From: JBDWFY01 sp965275915
Lineage (GTDB): Bacteria; Pseudomonadota; Alphaproteobacteria; Rhizobiales; Stappiaceae
Reading direction: 5' to 3'
Assembly (NCBI GenBank): GCA_965275915.1
Contig: CBDHYI010000007.1
Location: forward strand, 1,922,001 to 1,986,000
DNA length: 64,000 bases
Shown here piece by piece: positions 17,163 to 25,865 of the stretch. Each line of letters begins with the position of its first letter. The first letter of the stretch is position 1. The notes under the pieces were generated by a model that did no database searches, was not told the DNA's origin, and worked only from the letters and a program-made list of their open reading frames with translations. The translations under genes were made by a program, and so were the position numbers.

Positions 17163-19281
17163 ATCGGTCGCAAACCTCCTTGGCCAGAGCGCGCCTTGCG
17201 GTGCGCAACAATTCAATGTCGCCGCCCTCCAGCGCGCGGGCCTCGAAAACCGAGGAGACCACGATAGAGGTTTCCGTTTCGGTGATGATGGCCGGGCCGG
17301 CGATGGGGCCCACCGTTGGCAGGCTGTCCCGCGGTACGATGGCAAATTCGAGCTCGGTCTCGCTTGCGCTGTCGAACGCTTTGCGTGATCCGCTGGCAAT
17401 GCTATCGGCGGATCCCGGGGCGTTGGCGGTCACGTCCGCGTAGGGATCGGTCGTGACGGTTGCTGCGAGGCTGACGATCTCACCTTTCGCGATATTGCCG
17501 ATGTTGCGACCGAAGACGACGTTATATTCGGCGTCGAAGAGATCCTGCAGCGTATCGGCCGCGTCTGGCCCAAGCGCCCCTTCGGGCAGCACGACGGAGA
17601 TTTCATGTCCTTGCCCGTGATAGCGCATGTAAGCCACCCGGTGGATTGTCAACCTGGCACCGACCTGCGCTCCGAGTTTCACATTGGCTTCGGCCTGCGC
17701 CTTCATCTGGTCCAGCGCGGCGTTGGCGGCTCCGACATCGAATTGATCGAGCTGCTGATAGTGGGTCTGGACGACCTCGTAAGAGATCGGCGCGCGCAGA
17801 AACCCCACAGCGGACCCAACCCCTGCGTTGGCAGGAATGATGATCCGGTCAATCCCCAGCTTGTCGGCCATCTGGCAGACATGGAGCGGCGCGGCTCCGC
17901 CAAAGGCAATCAACGCGCGATCGTCGACATTTTTTCCACTTTCGATCGCATGCACCCGTGCCGCACTGGCCATGTTCTCGCAGACCATTTCGGTTATGCC
18001 ATAGGCCGCCGCTAAGGGCCGCATGCCCAAGGGCTTGGCCACAGAGTCCGCCAAAGCGATCTCGGCGGCCTGGCTATCAAGTTCCATCGATCCGCCCGCG
18101 AACCCGACCGGATCGATGCGGCCAAGCGCGAGGTTGGCATCGGTCACCGTCGGCTCCTCACCTCCCGTGCCATAGCAGGCCGGACCGGGCATCGAACCAG
18201 CGCTTTCAGGACCGACCGCCAGACGTCCCAGGGCGTCAATACGGGCGATGGACCCGCCGCCGGCTCCAATCTCCACCATGTCGATGACGGGGATGCGCAA
18301 CGGCAGTCCGCTGTCCTTTCGGAATCGATAAACCCGTGCGACCTCGAAACGGCGGCTCGATTGCGCCTTGTGGTCATCGATCAGGCAGATCTTGGCGGTG
18401 GTGCCGCCCATGTCGAAGGAGATCGCCTTATCAACGTCCAGACGCCGCGCCACGTCGCAGGCGAAAATCGCCCCTCCCGCCGGACCGGATTCGATCAGCC
18501 GCACCGGGACCTCCCGTGCCGTCTGAACGGTGGTCAGGCCACCACTGGAGAGCATCATCAGCATCTCACAGCCATAGCCCGCCCCCTTCAACCGTTCCTG
18601 GAACTCGGCGAGATACTTCGAAACCTGCGGCTGCACATAGGCATTCGTGCAGGTGGTGGAGAACCGCTCGAACTCGCGAAACTCCGGCGATATGTCAGAT
18701 GAAATCGAGATCAGCCAAGCGGGCCGTCTGGCTGCGAAGAAATCCCGGGCCGCTTTCTCATGGGCCGGATTCACGTAAGCGTGGAGAAAACAGATCGCCA
18801 GCGCCTCGGTCCCGGCTTTGTCGAGTGCCGGCAGAAGCGCTTCAAGTTCTGCTTCATTGAGCGGCCGCAGCACATCACCAGTGCTGTTCAGGCGTTCCGA
18901 GACGGTAAATCGGCGGCGGCGGGGCACCAGCGGTTCGGGCTTCAGGATGTTGACATCATATTGTTCCGGGCGGCCCTCGGTTCCGATTTCGATGACATCG
19001 CGAAACCCTTGTGTGGTGACCATCGAGGTCACCGCACCTTTGCGTTCGATCACCGCGTTTGTGGCCAAGGTCGTCCCATGAACGATAACGTCGATATCGC
19101 CAGGCGTAATCCCGGCCTCTGAGACCACCTGATCCAGACCGTTCATACAGGCATCCACCGGATTATCGAGCGTCGTCAGGAGCTTCGCCGTAAACCGGGT
19201 GCCTTTGGTTTCCAGTGCAACATCCGTAAAGGTTCCGCCGATGTCAATTCCAACGCGAACCTGCGTTCCTGCGCTATGCAT
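17149..19281 (-). CDS. hyuA: Hydantoinase A / 5-oxoprolinase-type subunit
   Basis: A 710-residue ATP-binding subunit of the hydantoinase/oxoprolinase family: VGIDIGGTFTDVALE at the N-terminus (phosphate loop of the actin-like ATPase fold), HGTTLATNAVIERKGA, DKAISFDMGGTTAKICLI in the middle, and VEIGAGGGSIARID. It energises ring opening catalysed with HyuB. Length is normal for a separate A subunit. A 90-bp gap separates it from the upstream GST gene. Confidence 0.92.
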   Translation of the reverse strand: MHSAGTQVRVGIDIGGTFTDVALETKGTRFTAKLLTTLDNPVDACMNGLDQVVSEAGITPGDIDVIVHGTTLATNAVIERKGAVTSMVTTQGFRDVIEIGTEGRPEQYDVNILKPEPLVPRRRRFTVSERLNSTGDVLRPLNEAELEALLPALDKAGTEALAICFLHAYVNPAHEKAARDFFAARRPAWLISISSDISPEFREFERFSTTCTNAYVQPQVSKYLAEFQERLKGAGYGCEMLMMLSSGGLTTVQTAREVPVRLIESGPAGGAIFACDVARRLDVDKAISFDMGGTTAKICLIDDHKAQSSRRFEVARVYRFRKDSGLPLRIPVIDMVEIGAGGGSIARIDALGRLAVGPESAGSMPGPACYGTGGEEPTVTDANLALGRIDPVGFAGGSMELDSQAAEIALADSVAKPLGMRPLAAAYGITEMVCENMASAARVHAIESGKNVDDRALIAFGGAAPLHVCQMADKLGIDRIIIPANAGVGSAVGFLRAPISYEVVQTHYQQLDQFDVGAANAALDQMKAQAEANVKLGAQVGARLTIHRVAYMRYHGQGHEISVVLPEGALGPDAADTLQDLFDAEYNVVFGRNIGNIAKGEIVSLAATVTTDPYADVTANAPGSADSIASGSRKAFDSASETELEFAIVPRDSLPTVGPIAGPAIITETETSIVVSSVFEARALEGGDIELLRTARRALAKEVCDRYERA

Positions 19282-19371
19282 GTGTTTTGCTCCCTGAACC
19301 GCTTCCGGTGAAATTATCGCGTGCCCTCAGTCATTTGTGATCTTTTTTGCGAGCCGGGGTGACGAAATTGG

Positions 19372-20064
19372 TCACCACTCGTAACCGTCCGTGGCCATGA
19401 TGAGGTCACTGTACCGGTCGAAGAGCCTTGCGCGCCAATCCGTGACGGGATCATCCGCGCACAGCGGCTGAAACGATGAGGTCCCCCGGATCCATAAAAA
19501 GAGCGCGGCGAGGATGTAGTCGCTGTATCCGGGCACGTCGCCGTTGAGAAACGGCGACCGGGCGAGAACGGCACGTATCGGCTCCAGATGCGCGCTCAGG
19601 TCCCGGGCAAGGTCTGCGCGGTTGAGGGCGGCTTCCTCCAGGCTGCATCCCAGCAGCGCTTCGCGCGTCTTGCGATAATGGGCTTGCTCCTCCGGCAGCA
19701 CCTTGGTGATAACGTCGACGGCGATCATCGGCAAAATGACCGGGTAGAGAACCCGAGGCACCCAGGCATTGAGATATGCCGCAAAGGCCATCTGCCCGTC
19801 ATCTGCAAAAAGTGGAACCTGCGCCGGAAACGTGGCGTGCATATAAAGCGCGATTTCCCAACTGTCGGTCACCACATCCACGCCCGCAACCAGCACCGGC
19901 GCCTGGGCATGTTCGGTCACCCCGGCCAGCGCTGATTTGTCCAAGAACGTGATCTCGCTCGTCTCATGATCCAGCCCAAGATGAGCCAATGCCAACTTGG
20001 TACGCCAGGCATAGGGGCTGAATCGGTGGCGGCCCTTGCCGCCAAAATCCACAAGCCGCATCAT
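19372..20064 (-). CDS. Glutathione S-transferase family protein
   Basis: A 230-residue protein with a thioredoxin-fold N-terminal domain (RFSPYAWRTKLALAHLGLDH, APVLVAG, VTDSWEIALYM) and an all-helical C-terminal domain with DVPGYSDYILAALFLWIRG. The FSPY/S-containing first loop resembles the beta-etherase (LigE-like) branch. It would use glutathione to open ether, epoxide or similar bonds. It overlaps the GlxA-type regulator by ATGA, so it is part of the TRAP/hyu operon. Confidence 0.82.
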   Translation of the reverse strand: MMRLVDFGGKGRHRFSPYAWRTKLALAHLGLDHETSEITFLDKSALAGVTEHAQAPVLVAGVDVVTDSWEIALYMHATFPAQVPLFADDGQMAFAAYLNAWVPRVLYPVILPMIAVDVITKVLPEEQAHYRKTREALLGCSLEEAALNRADLARDLSAHLEPIRAVLARSPFLNGDVPGYSDYILAALFLWIRGTSSFQPLCADDPVTDWRARLFDRYSDLIMATDGYEW

Positions 20065-21065
20065 TCTTCCCGCCGTTCCTCGGCGAACTGGCGGCTTTTT
20101 CGTCTGTCTTCGGTGGGCGAACAGGCAAATTCTTTTCGGTAGCTGCGAAAGAAATGCTCGGGCGAGCGAAACCCGCTGGCCAGCGCCACTTGTGTGGCGG
20201 GCATATCCGTTTGCTGCATCAGCCGCCGCCCATGCTGTAACCTGAGGCGCCGATAGTATTGCACCGGTGTTGCTTGAAAATACTCCTTGAACAGCCGTGT
20301 GAGCGATCTCTGCGAGATGTTGGCCCGCGCGGCAAGGTCCACAATGCTGAGCGGATCTTCGATATGGGCCTCCATTTCGTCGGCGACAAAGCGCAACGAG
20401 TTCTGGGCCACCCCGACCCGAGCCCGCCGCATGCGGGGCAATTTCGTTTCCGATCGGCCGATTTCTCCAGCGATGAACAGGTCTGCGACCTCCGAGGCAA
20501 GATCCCGTCCGAAATGGGCAGCAATGGCGTGCAGCATCAGGTTCATGGTCGCAGTTCCGCCCGCGCAGGTGAAGCGGTTGCGGTCAATCTCGAACGTATT
20601 GCGTGACAGGCGGATCTTGGGAAAACTCTCCAGAAAGCTGTCGCGATAATTCCAGTGGATCGTTGCAGAATACCCGTCCAGCAAACCAGCTTGGGCCAGA
20701 AACAGCGCCCCGGCGCCCGCTGCGCCAAGATGCGCGCCCTGCACGACCAGTCGGCGCAGCCAGTTGGCGAGTGCGGGGGGCACCTCCATCAATGGATCGA
20801 ATCCGATGAACATAAAAATGTTGTCAGCGCGCTGAACGTCACCGGTGGCGGCGTCGACGTCGAACCGCATCCCGTTGATCGCGGTGACAGGTTGACCGTC
20901 GTCGGAAATGATGCGGGTTTCGAAAAGAGTCTTGCCGCTGGCTAGGTTGGCCATGCGCAGCGGGTCCAGCGCGTTGATGAAAGGCAGGACCGTGAAACGA
21001 TCGCCAATGTAGAAGTCAACCCGTATCGGCTCCTCCTGGGATCTGCGCCGAAACACATGCGCCAT
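20061..21065 (-). CDS. GlxA-type AraC-family regulator (DJ-1/PfpI domain plus HTH)
   Basis: A 334-residue protein. Residues ~10-190 form a class-I glutamine-amidotransferase-like/PfpI ligand domain (RVDFYIGDRFTVLPFINALD; GAHLGAAGAGALFLAQAGLL). The usual Cys of the elbow is Ala, so it is a sensor, not an enzyme. The C-terminal ~100 residues are an AraC double HTH (LSIVDLAARANISQRSLTRL, VALASGFRSPEHFFRSYRKE). The start at 21065 lies 7 bp after dctM. Relatives respond to nitrogenous compounds such as carnitine, betaine or amino acids. It likely controls this operon. Confidence 0.88.
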   Translation of the reverse strand: MAHVFRRRSQEEPIRVDFYIGDRFTVLPFINALDPLRMANLASGKTLFETRIISDDGQPVTAINGMRFDVDAATGDVQRADNIFMFIGFDPLMEVPPALANWLRRLVVQGAHLGAAGAGALFLAQAGLLDGYSATIHWNYRDSFLESFPKIRLSRNTFEIDRNRFTCAGGTATMNLMLHAIAAHFGRDLASEVADLFIAGEIGRSETKLPRMRRARVGVAQNSLRFVADEMEAHIEDPLSIVDLAARANISQRSLTRLFKEYFQATPVQYYRRLRLQHGRRLMQQTDMPATQVALASGFRSPEHFFRSYRKEFACSPTEDRRKSRQFAEERREE

Positions 21066-21072
21066 GGCAGCA

Positions 21073-22380
21073 TCAGCCGTCCATCGTGGAGGGCAGCCAC
21101 AAGGCGACCTGCGGGAACATCGTAATGATGGCTGCACCGGCGATCAGCAGGAAGAAAAACGGCAGGGCTGCGCGCGCTACACGGAAAATGCTGTGGCCCG
21201 TGAGGCCCTGGATCACAAAGAGGTTGAACCCAAGGGGCGGTGTGATCTGTGCGGCCTCCACCACGATGATTACGAAGATGCCGAACCAAAGCAGGTCAAA
21301 GCCCGCTTGCGACACCAGCGGCAGCACCACGGCCGTGGTCAAGACAATCATGGAGATCCCTTCGATGAAGCAGCCCAGGATCACATACAGGACGCAGAGC
21401 GCGATCATCAGGGTGTAGGGATGCAGGCCCATCCCACCAACCCAACCGGCCACGGCAGCCGGGATGCCCAGATAGGCAAAAGAGGTGGTCAGGAACGCCG
21501 CCCCCGACAGGATCAGGAAGATCATGCAAGACAGCTGCGTCGCGCTCATCAGGCTGGCGGCCAGCATCCTGAGGTTCAAGGTGCGGGACCAGGCTGAGAG
21601 GATCAGGGAGCCGAGAACGCCACCCGCCGCGGCCTCGGTCGCGGTGGCGATGCCGCCATAAATCGATGCGATCACGCCTAAGATCAGCAGCATGATCGGA
21701 AACAATCCCTTGGAGTGGCGCAGTTTTTCGGAGAGCGAGACGCGTTTCATCACCCCGGGCGCGACATCTTTCGAGAGCCAAGCACGTACCACGATATAGC
21801 CCGAGAACAGGGCCATGATCATGAGGCCGGGAAAGACGCCGGCCAGAAACAGCCGCACAATCGAGACATCCGCCGCAACGCCGTAAACGATCATGATGAT
21901 CGACGGCGGGATCAACAGCCCAAGGGTGGCCGAGCCAGCAAGACTGCCGACCGCCAGGGTCCGGTCATAGCCAAGACGCTGGAGTTCAGGCAGCGACATA
22001 CGCCCCACGGTCGCACAGGTCGCCGCGGAGGAGCCGCAGACGGCGGCAAAAAAACCGCTGCCCACCACATTCACATGAAGCAGCCGCCCCGGTAGCCAGC
22101 CAAGCCAGGGCGTAAGCCCCCGAAACAAGGTCTCCGAGAGTTTGGCCCGAAACAAGATTTCGCCCATCCAGATAAAGAGCGGCAGAGCTGCTAGCGACCA
22201 ACTGGCATTGGTTTGCCAGATTGAGGTGGCAAGGGATTTCTCGACCGGGACGGAGGTAAACAACGTCAAACCGACCCATCCGACACCCAAGAGGGACAGC
22301 GCAATCCACATCCCCGATCCCAGAAAAAGGAACAGGAAAAAGACTATGGTCAGCGCAATTTGGGTGGTTTCTGGGGACAA
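21073..22380 (-). CDS. dctM: TRAP transporter large membrane subunit
   Basis: A 435-residue protein with about 12 hydrophobic helices of the DctM family (MSPETTQIALTIVFFLF start; GSATLGLLIPPSIIMIVYGV, a family hallmark; MIALCVLYVILGCFIEGISM). It forms the sodium-driven channel. The start is taken as TTG at 22380, 10 bp after the dctQ stop with GAGG before it; the longer frame from 22458 lies inside dctQ. It starts directly after dctQ in the operon. Confidence 0.92.
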   Translation of the reverse strand: MSPETTQIALTIVFFLFLFLGSGMWIALSLLGVGWVGLTLFTSVPVEKSLATSIWQTNASWSLAALPLFIWMGEILFRAKLSETLFRGLTPWLGWLPGRLLHVNVVGSGFFAAVCGSSAATCATVGRMSLPELQRLGYDRTLAVGSLAGSATLGLLIPPSIIMIVYGVAADVSIVRLFLAGVFPGLMIMALFSGYIVVRAWLSKDVAPGVMKRVSLSEKLRHSKGLFPIMLLILGVIASIYGGIATATEAAAGGVLGSLILSAWSRTLNLRMLAASLMSATQLSCMIFLILSGAAFLTTSFAYLGIPAAVAGWVGGMGLHPYTLMIALCVLYVILGCFIEGISMIVLTTAVVLPLVSQAGFDLLWFGIFVIIVVEAAQITPPLGFNLFVIQGLTGHSIFRVARAALPFFFLLIAGAAIITMFPQVALWLPSTMDG

Positions 22381-22390
22381 GGCTGCTACC

Positions 22391-22915
22391 TCAGTCTGGA
22401 TGAACGTCCGCAGGGTCTTCGCTTTCCGCGGCCAGGACGTAGCTTGGGGACTTCCCAAAGATCAGGCTCAAGAGATCGTCGAGAATGGCGATGGCCAGAA
22501 CGGTGGCACCAATGGGGATGGAGATTTGCGGAATCCAGAGCGGGATATTGATCAGGCCCTGGGTCAGATCGTTGAAGCGGATCGAGTCCCTTACCATGTC
22601 CATTGAGGAGTAGGTGAGATAGCCGGTAAAGAACAACCCGACGGCCAGCACGGTGAATTCCATCGCCCTTTTGAAACGGCCCGCCTTTTCGATGATCAGC
22701 GTGACCCGTATGTGGCGGCCGTTTCGAAAGGTGTAGGCAAGTGGCAGAAAGCCTGCGGCGACAACACTCCAGGCGGTCAGATCATCCGCACCTTTGACCT
22801 GTACGCCCAGCTGGCGCCCGACCACCTGGATGCAGATCAGAAGTCCAATGGCGACGATGAATAAGGCTCCCAGTAGAGCTGCGCTGAAATAAAGAGCATC
22901 CAGAATTCTGCGCAT
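22391..22915 (-). CDS. dctQ: TRAP transporter small membrane subunit
   Basis: A 174-residue protein with four hydrophobic helices (FSAALLGALFIVAIGLLICI; DLTAWSVVAAGFLPLAYTFR, the DctQ hallmark around W and RNGRHIRV; FTVLAVGLFFTGYLTY; ISIPIGATVLAIAIL). It partners DctM in the membrane. A 60-bp gap separates it from dctP. Confidence 0.9.
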   Translation of the reverse strand: MRRILDALYFSAALLGALFIVAIGLLICIQVVGRQLGVQVKGADDLTAWSVVAAGFLPLAYTFRNGRHIRVTLIIEKAGRFKRAMEFTVLAVGLFFTGYLTYSSMDMVRDSIRFNDLTQGLINIPLWIPQISIPIGATVLAIAILDDLLSLIFGKSPSYVLAAESEDPADVHPD

Positions 22916-22975
22916 GGGACTCGAACACCTCCGTCACGGGAAGATATCGGGCTTTCGCGGAACATACGCTAGAGT

Positions 22976-23953
22976 TCACTCAAGCGCCTGATACGCTTCA
23001 TAGAATGCGACCCCGTTATCGCCGGCTTTGGCCAGCCATTCCTCAACCATCTTGGCGCCGATGTCCTTCAATTCCGCCATCAGGGCATCATTGGGGGTAT
23101 CGACGGTCATGCCATTGGCGATGAGGTTCGCGGTGAGTTCCGTTTGCACGTCGTTCGACAAGATCCAGCCCCGGGTCTCTGCCTTGGCCGCCGCAGCCAG
23201 GATCGCATCTTGATGCGCTTCCGGCAACCCATTGAACGCATCGACATTCATGATGACCATGTTTTTGTTGTTCATCGCGTTGACGTCATAGTAGTGCGAT
23301 GTGAAATCCCAGGCCTTTGTGTAGTTGCCCGTCGCAGCCGATGTGATCATCGCACTGACGACTCCTGTCGCAAAGGCTTGCGGGACTTCTGCCGATTGCA
23401 CAGTGGTCGGCACAGCCCCCATCAGTTCGGCAAACCGCGCGGTCAGCGCGTTGTAAGCGCGGAATTTGACGCCTTCGTAGTCCGATGTGGAGTTGATTTC
23501 CTTCTTCGCATAGAGCCCTTGTCCCGGCCACGGCACGGAGAACAGCGGCATCAGGCCCTTCTCTTCAAGGCGCGCAGAAATATGCGGCAGCGTGAGTTCA
23601 TAGACCTGCCAGGCCGTTTTCTGGCCCTGTGAGAGGAACGGAATGCCATCAACCTCGAAAAACGGGCTTTCCTGGCCATAGGCCGAAAGCAGAATTTCGC
23701 CCGCTTGGACCTGGCCGGTCTGAACGCCGCGCATGATCTCGGGCATTTTCAAAAGCGACGCGCCTGTGTGCAGCGTGAAGGTCACTTCGCCATTGGTCAT
23801 TTCCTCGACATCCGCTGCAAACAGCGCGATGTTCTGAGTGTGGAAATTGGTGTCCTGATAGGCCGTGGCAATCGAGATATTCGTCTGCGCCAGACCTGCT
23901 GTCGCGACCAGAGAAAACCCGATGGCGGCGGCAATACGTGTCAGTTTTGTCAT
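22976..23953 (-). CDS. dctP: TRAP transporter periplasmic substrate-binding protein
   Basis: A 325-residue exported protein. Signal peptide residues 1-22 (FSLVATAGLA|QT). DctP features: NGEVTFTLHTGASLLKMPEI, GVQTGQVQAGEILLSAYG, KKEINSTSDYEGVKFRAYN carrying the conserved Arg that grips the substrate carboxylate, and GAVPTTVQSAEVPQAFATGV. The substrate is therefore probably a carboxylate. It is the first gene of the minus-strand operon that continues through hyuAB; upstream DNA is recombinase debris, so the promoter may have been brought together by rearrangement. Confidence 0.92.
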   Translation of the reverse strand: MTKLTRIAAAIGFSLVATAGLAQTNISIATAYQDTNFHTQNIALFAADVEEMTNGEVTFTLHTGASLLKMPEIMRGVQTGQVQAGEILLSAYGQESPFFEVDGIPFLSQGQKTAWQVYELTLPHISARLEEKGLMPLFSVPWPGQGLYAKKEINSTSDYEGVKFRAYNALTARFAELMGAVPTTVQSAEVPQAFATGVVSAMITSAATGNYTKAWDFTSHYYDVNAMNNKNMVIMNVDAFNGLPEAHQDAILAAAAKAETRGWILSNDVQTELTANLIANGMTVDTPNDALMAELKDIGAKMVEEWLAKAGDNGVAFYEAYQALE

Positions 23954-24121
23954 GGTGTAGTATCCCCGTCTGAGTGACCGTATTTTTGTATGACTTGGCG
24001 GCGGTGCAGCGATCTATTGGCTCCCTCGCGGCACCCTACGCCGCCAGTTGGAAGTGAATCCAAAATCAGTTTATGATCATTTTGGTCAAATTGATGATAT
24101 ATTTCGCACCCATCCCACGCG

Positions 24122-24550
24122 TCAATCGCGCTGCCCCGATCTGAAAACCAAGCAAATCTGAACAATGAGCTCCAGTCGTGGAACCTGCGCCGAGCTGGAG
24201 CAAGTTCCCTTGTTCTTTAGGGTCGAGCGTCCAAATTTGTCGCGGTAAACAAGCGAGTAGCCACCGCCACATTCTCCGCACTTAATCAGACCAGAAAACA
24301 AATACCGATTGCGATTGACCGCTGTGAGGCCGTTGCCGGTCGCTATCGGTATACCGTTTGCGGATTGAATGTTGACGTCGCTTCACGCTGTGCCAGAGCG
24401 CGTCATCGATGAACCTCAGCTCTGGCACCTCCTGAATCACCCAATCTTCTTCGGGGTTCAGACGAGAAACTCGTTTCCCAGTATCCGGATCCTTTATGTA
24501 TCTAAACCGATTCCACACCAGGCGCCCCAAGTATAGTTCGTTGTTTAGGT
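24122..24550 (-). pseudogene. Serine recombinase (resolvase/invertase superfamily) fragment
   Basis: Reading on the minus strand, a frame from ~24550 gives the recombinase-domain stretch NNELYLGRLVWNRFRYIKDP, DTGKRVSRLNPEEDWVIQ and VPELRFIDDALWHSVKRRQ. After a frameshift near 24300 the zinc-ribbon part follows: LFSGLIKCGECGGGYSLVYR, DKFGRSTLKNKGTC. The catalytic N-terminal domain with the active Ser is missing, replaced by IS debris, and the C-terminus is cut. This is a relic of a large serine recombinase from a mobile element. Confidence 0.85.
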
Positions 24551-24820
24551 CCCGTTGACAAAGTCTTTCAACCACAGACGAATGGCGGCCAGGTTTAGGA
24601 AGGCGACGAAGGACGCTCTGATTTTGTCGTACCGGGTTGCAATCCTGCGAAACTGTTTGAGTTTGTTGAACATTCTCTCGATCCGGTTCCTGTCCTTGTA
24701 GGCCTGGAAGTCGCAAAGGATCGCTATAATCTGTTCTTCGCTAAATCGTGACTTGCGCATGTCCGTCTCCTTGTTGACGGACTCTCCCAATAGATGAGGG
24801 ACTTTTTGGGGCTCAGGTCA
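24548..24820 (-). mobile_element. Chimeric IS debris: IS3-family left end joined to an IS5-family right part
   Basis: From 24820 inward on the minus strand the DNA begins TGACCTGAGCCCC, like an IS3-family terminal repeat. It then carries the start of an orfA (MRKSRFSEEQIIAIL, ATG at 24760). At about 24703 it switches without a frame break to the last ~52 codons of an IS5-family transposase (YKDRNRIERMFNKLKQFRRI, ATRYDK), ending at TAA 24545. Two unrelated elements have been fused by deletion or recombination. Confidence 0.8.
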
Positions 24821-24967
24821 GTGGAGCTAATGAGCGATAGCGATGAGGGTCGGGCGATTGACAGATTCACTGTGAACGTTCACACCTGTAAGTGTGAATG
24901 AACCCAAACAGTGGACGGGCTACCTAATCATTTATTGGAAATTCTTCAGTGTTTACTAAAGGTTTAT

Positions 24968-25042
24968 TGGAGCGGGCGAGGCGATTCGAACGCCCGACCC
25001 TAACCTTGGCAAGGTTATGCTCTACCCCTGAGCTACGCCCGC
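24968..25042 (-). tRNA. tRNA-Gly (anticodon GCC)
   Basis: On the minus strand a full cloverleaf folds: acceptor stem GCGGGCG/CGCCCGC, D-arm GCTC...GAGC, anticodon stem TAACC/GGTTA around loop TTGCCAA, T-arm GGGCG-TTCGAAT-CGCCT with the invariant TTCGA. Discriminator T and an encoded CCA end at 24968. It reads glycine codons GGC/GGT. It lies next to recombinase and IS fragments. Confidence 0.97.
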
Positions 25043-25571
25043 ACTCCAAAACAGCGATCCATCGACCACGCTGTGCAGATCGCGCTTATCACCCATGTTT
25101 CCATTTTATGCAAGAGGGAAAAATAAGTTTTTCCGCCCCGGCACCAATCTGAATTCAGCGTGCAGAAATACGCGTGCGGGCCTGATCTTGACGGAGCGAT
25201 ATGTTGCGGATGAAAGCCACGCGTGGCGCCGGGGTTCCGGCTTCTCGCCTCGTATCGTTATGCCTGCTTCACAGCCGGGAAACCGGAGCGTTTTTGATTG
25301 AGCGGAATCGCTCAAAACGCTCTGTTTGTTTGTTTTGTCGCGTATTCTTATACGAAAACCGCGTGCACTTTTCGAAAATACGCTCTGTATCTGGATGACG
25401 GTGAGTGCAAGCAGCCACCTCACATCGGCTGCTGGATTGGCCGGGACTCCTGTCGTTATCCGCGAAAAAGGGGCAGCAAGTCCCGTGGTTTGAACGCAGT
25501 TAAGGTTTCTGTCGACGGCGACTTTCCAGGATCGCTTCTGACGCACTGCCTGTTGTCAGATATCAGGCAGC
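25043..25571. other. Gap of ~530 bp between tRNA-Gly and a small acidic gene
   Basis: No supported gene on either strand; open frames are short and composition-driven. It contains the inverted repeat at 25286-25322. The part just right of 25042 should hold the tRNA promoter, though I could not assign -35/-10 boxes with confidence. Confidence 0.5.
25286..25322. repeat. Near-perfect inverted repeat followed by T-rich DNA
   Basis: GAGCGTTTT and AAAACGCTC flank an inner stem TTGAGCG/CGCTCAA with loop GAAT; a TGAT bulge spoils the left arm. TGTTTGTTTGTTTTG follows on the plus strand. It could act as a factor-independent terminator for plus-strand reading or be a small dispersed palindromic element. 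Confidence 0.6.
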
Positions 25572-25865
25572 CTATTTCTGGGGATCGATCTTCACCACGA
25601 GATCGGGAAAGTTATTGATGGCCTCATCAAGGGCGTTCTGGGCATCGATATCCCGCACCCGTTCCTCGAATTTTTCGGCCGGCCTGGTTGCGTCGTCGAC
25701 ACCCTGGCGCATGTTTTTTGACAATGCGTCCAATGCCGCTTCTACGCCGACAGACCAGTATTCAATTTCTTCTGCCAGATTATCGTCGTTTGCGGCTTTG
25801 ACCGGATCGTCATCCAGCAAGTGATCGATATTCAGTTTGAGCATATTTGAGCTACTTTCAGACAT
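25572..25865 (-). CDS. Small acidic protein, unknown function
   Basis: A 97-residue, strongly acidic, probably helical protein (HLLDDDPVKAANDDNLAEEI; EKFEERVRDIDAQNALDEAI). No signal peptide, membrane helix or family motif recognised. Natural composition and an isolated position with upstream repeated motifs (25892-26058) support a real gene. The leader before the ATG has only a weak GAG ribosome site. Confidence 0.6.
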   Translation of the reverse strand: MSESSSNMLKLNIDHLLDDDPVKAANDDNLAEEIEYWSVGVEAALDALSKNMRQGVDDATRPAEKFEERVRDIDAQNALDEAINNFPDLVVKIDPQK

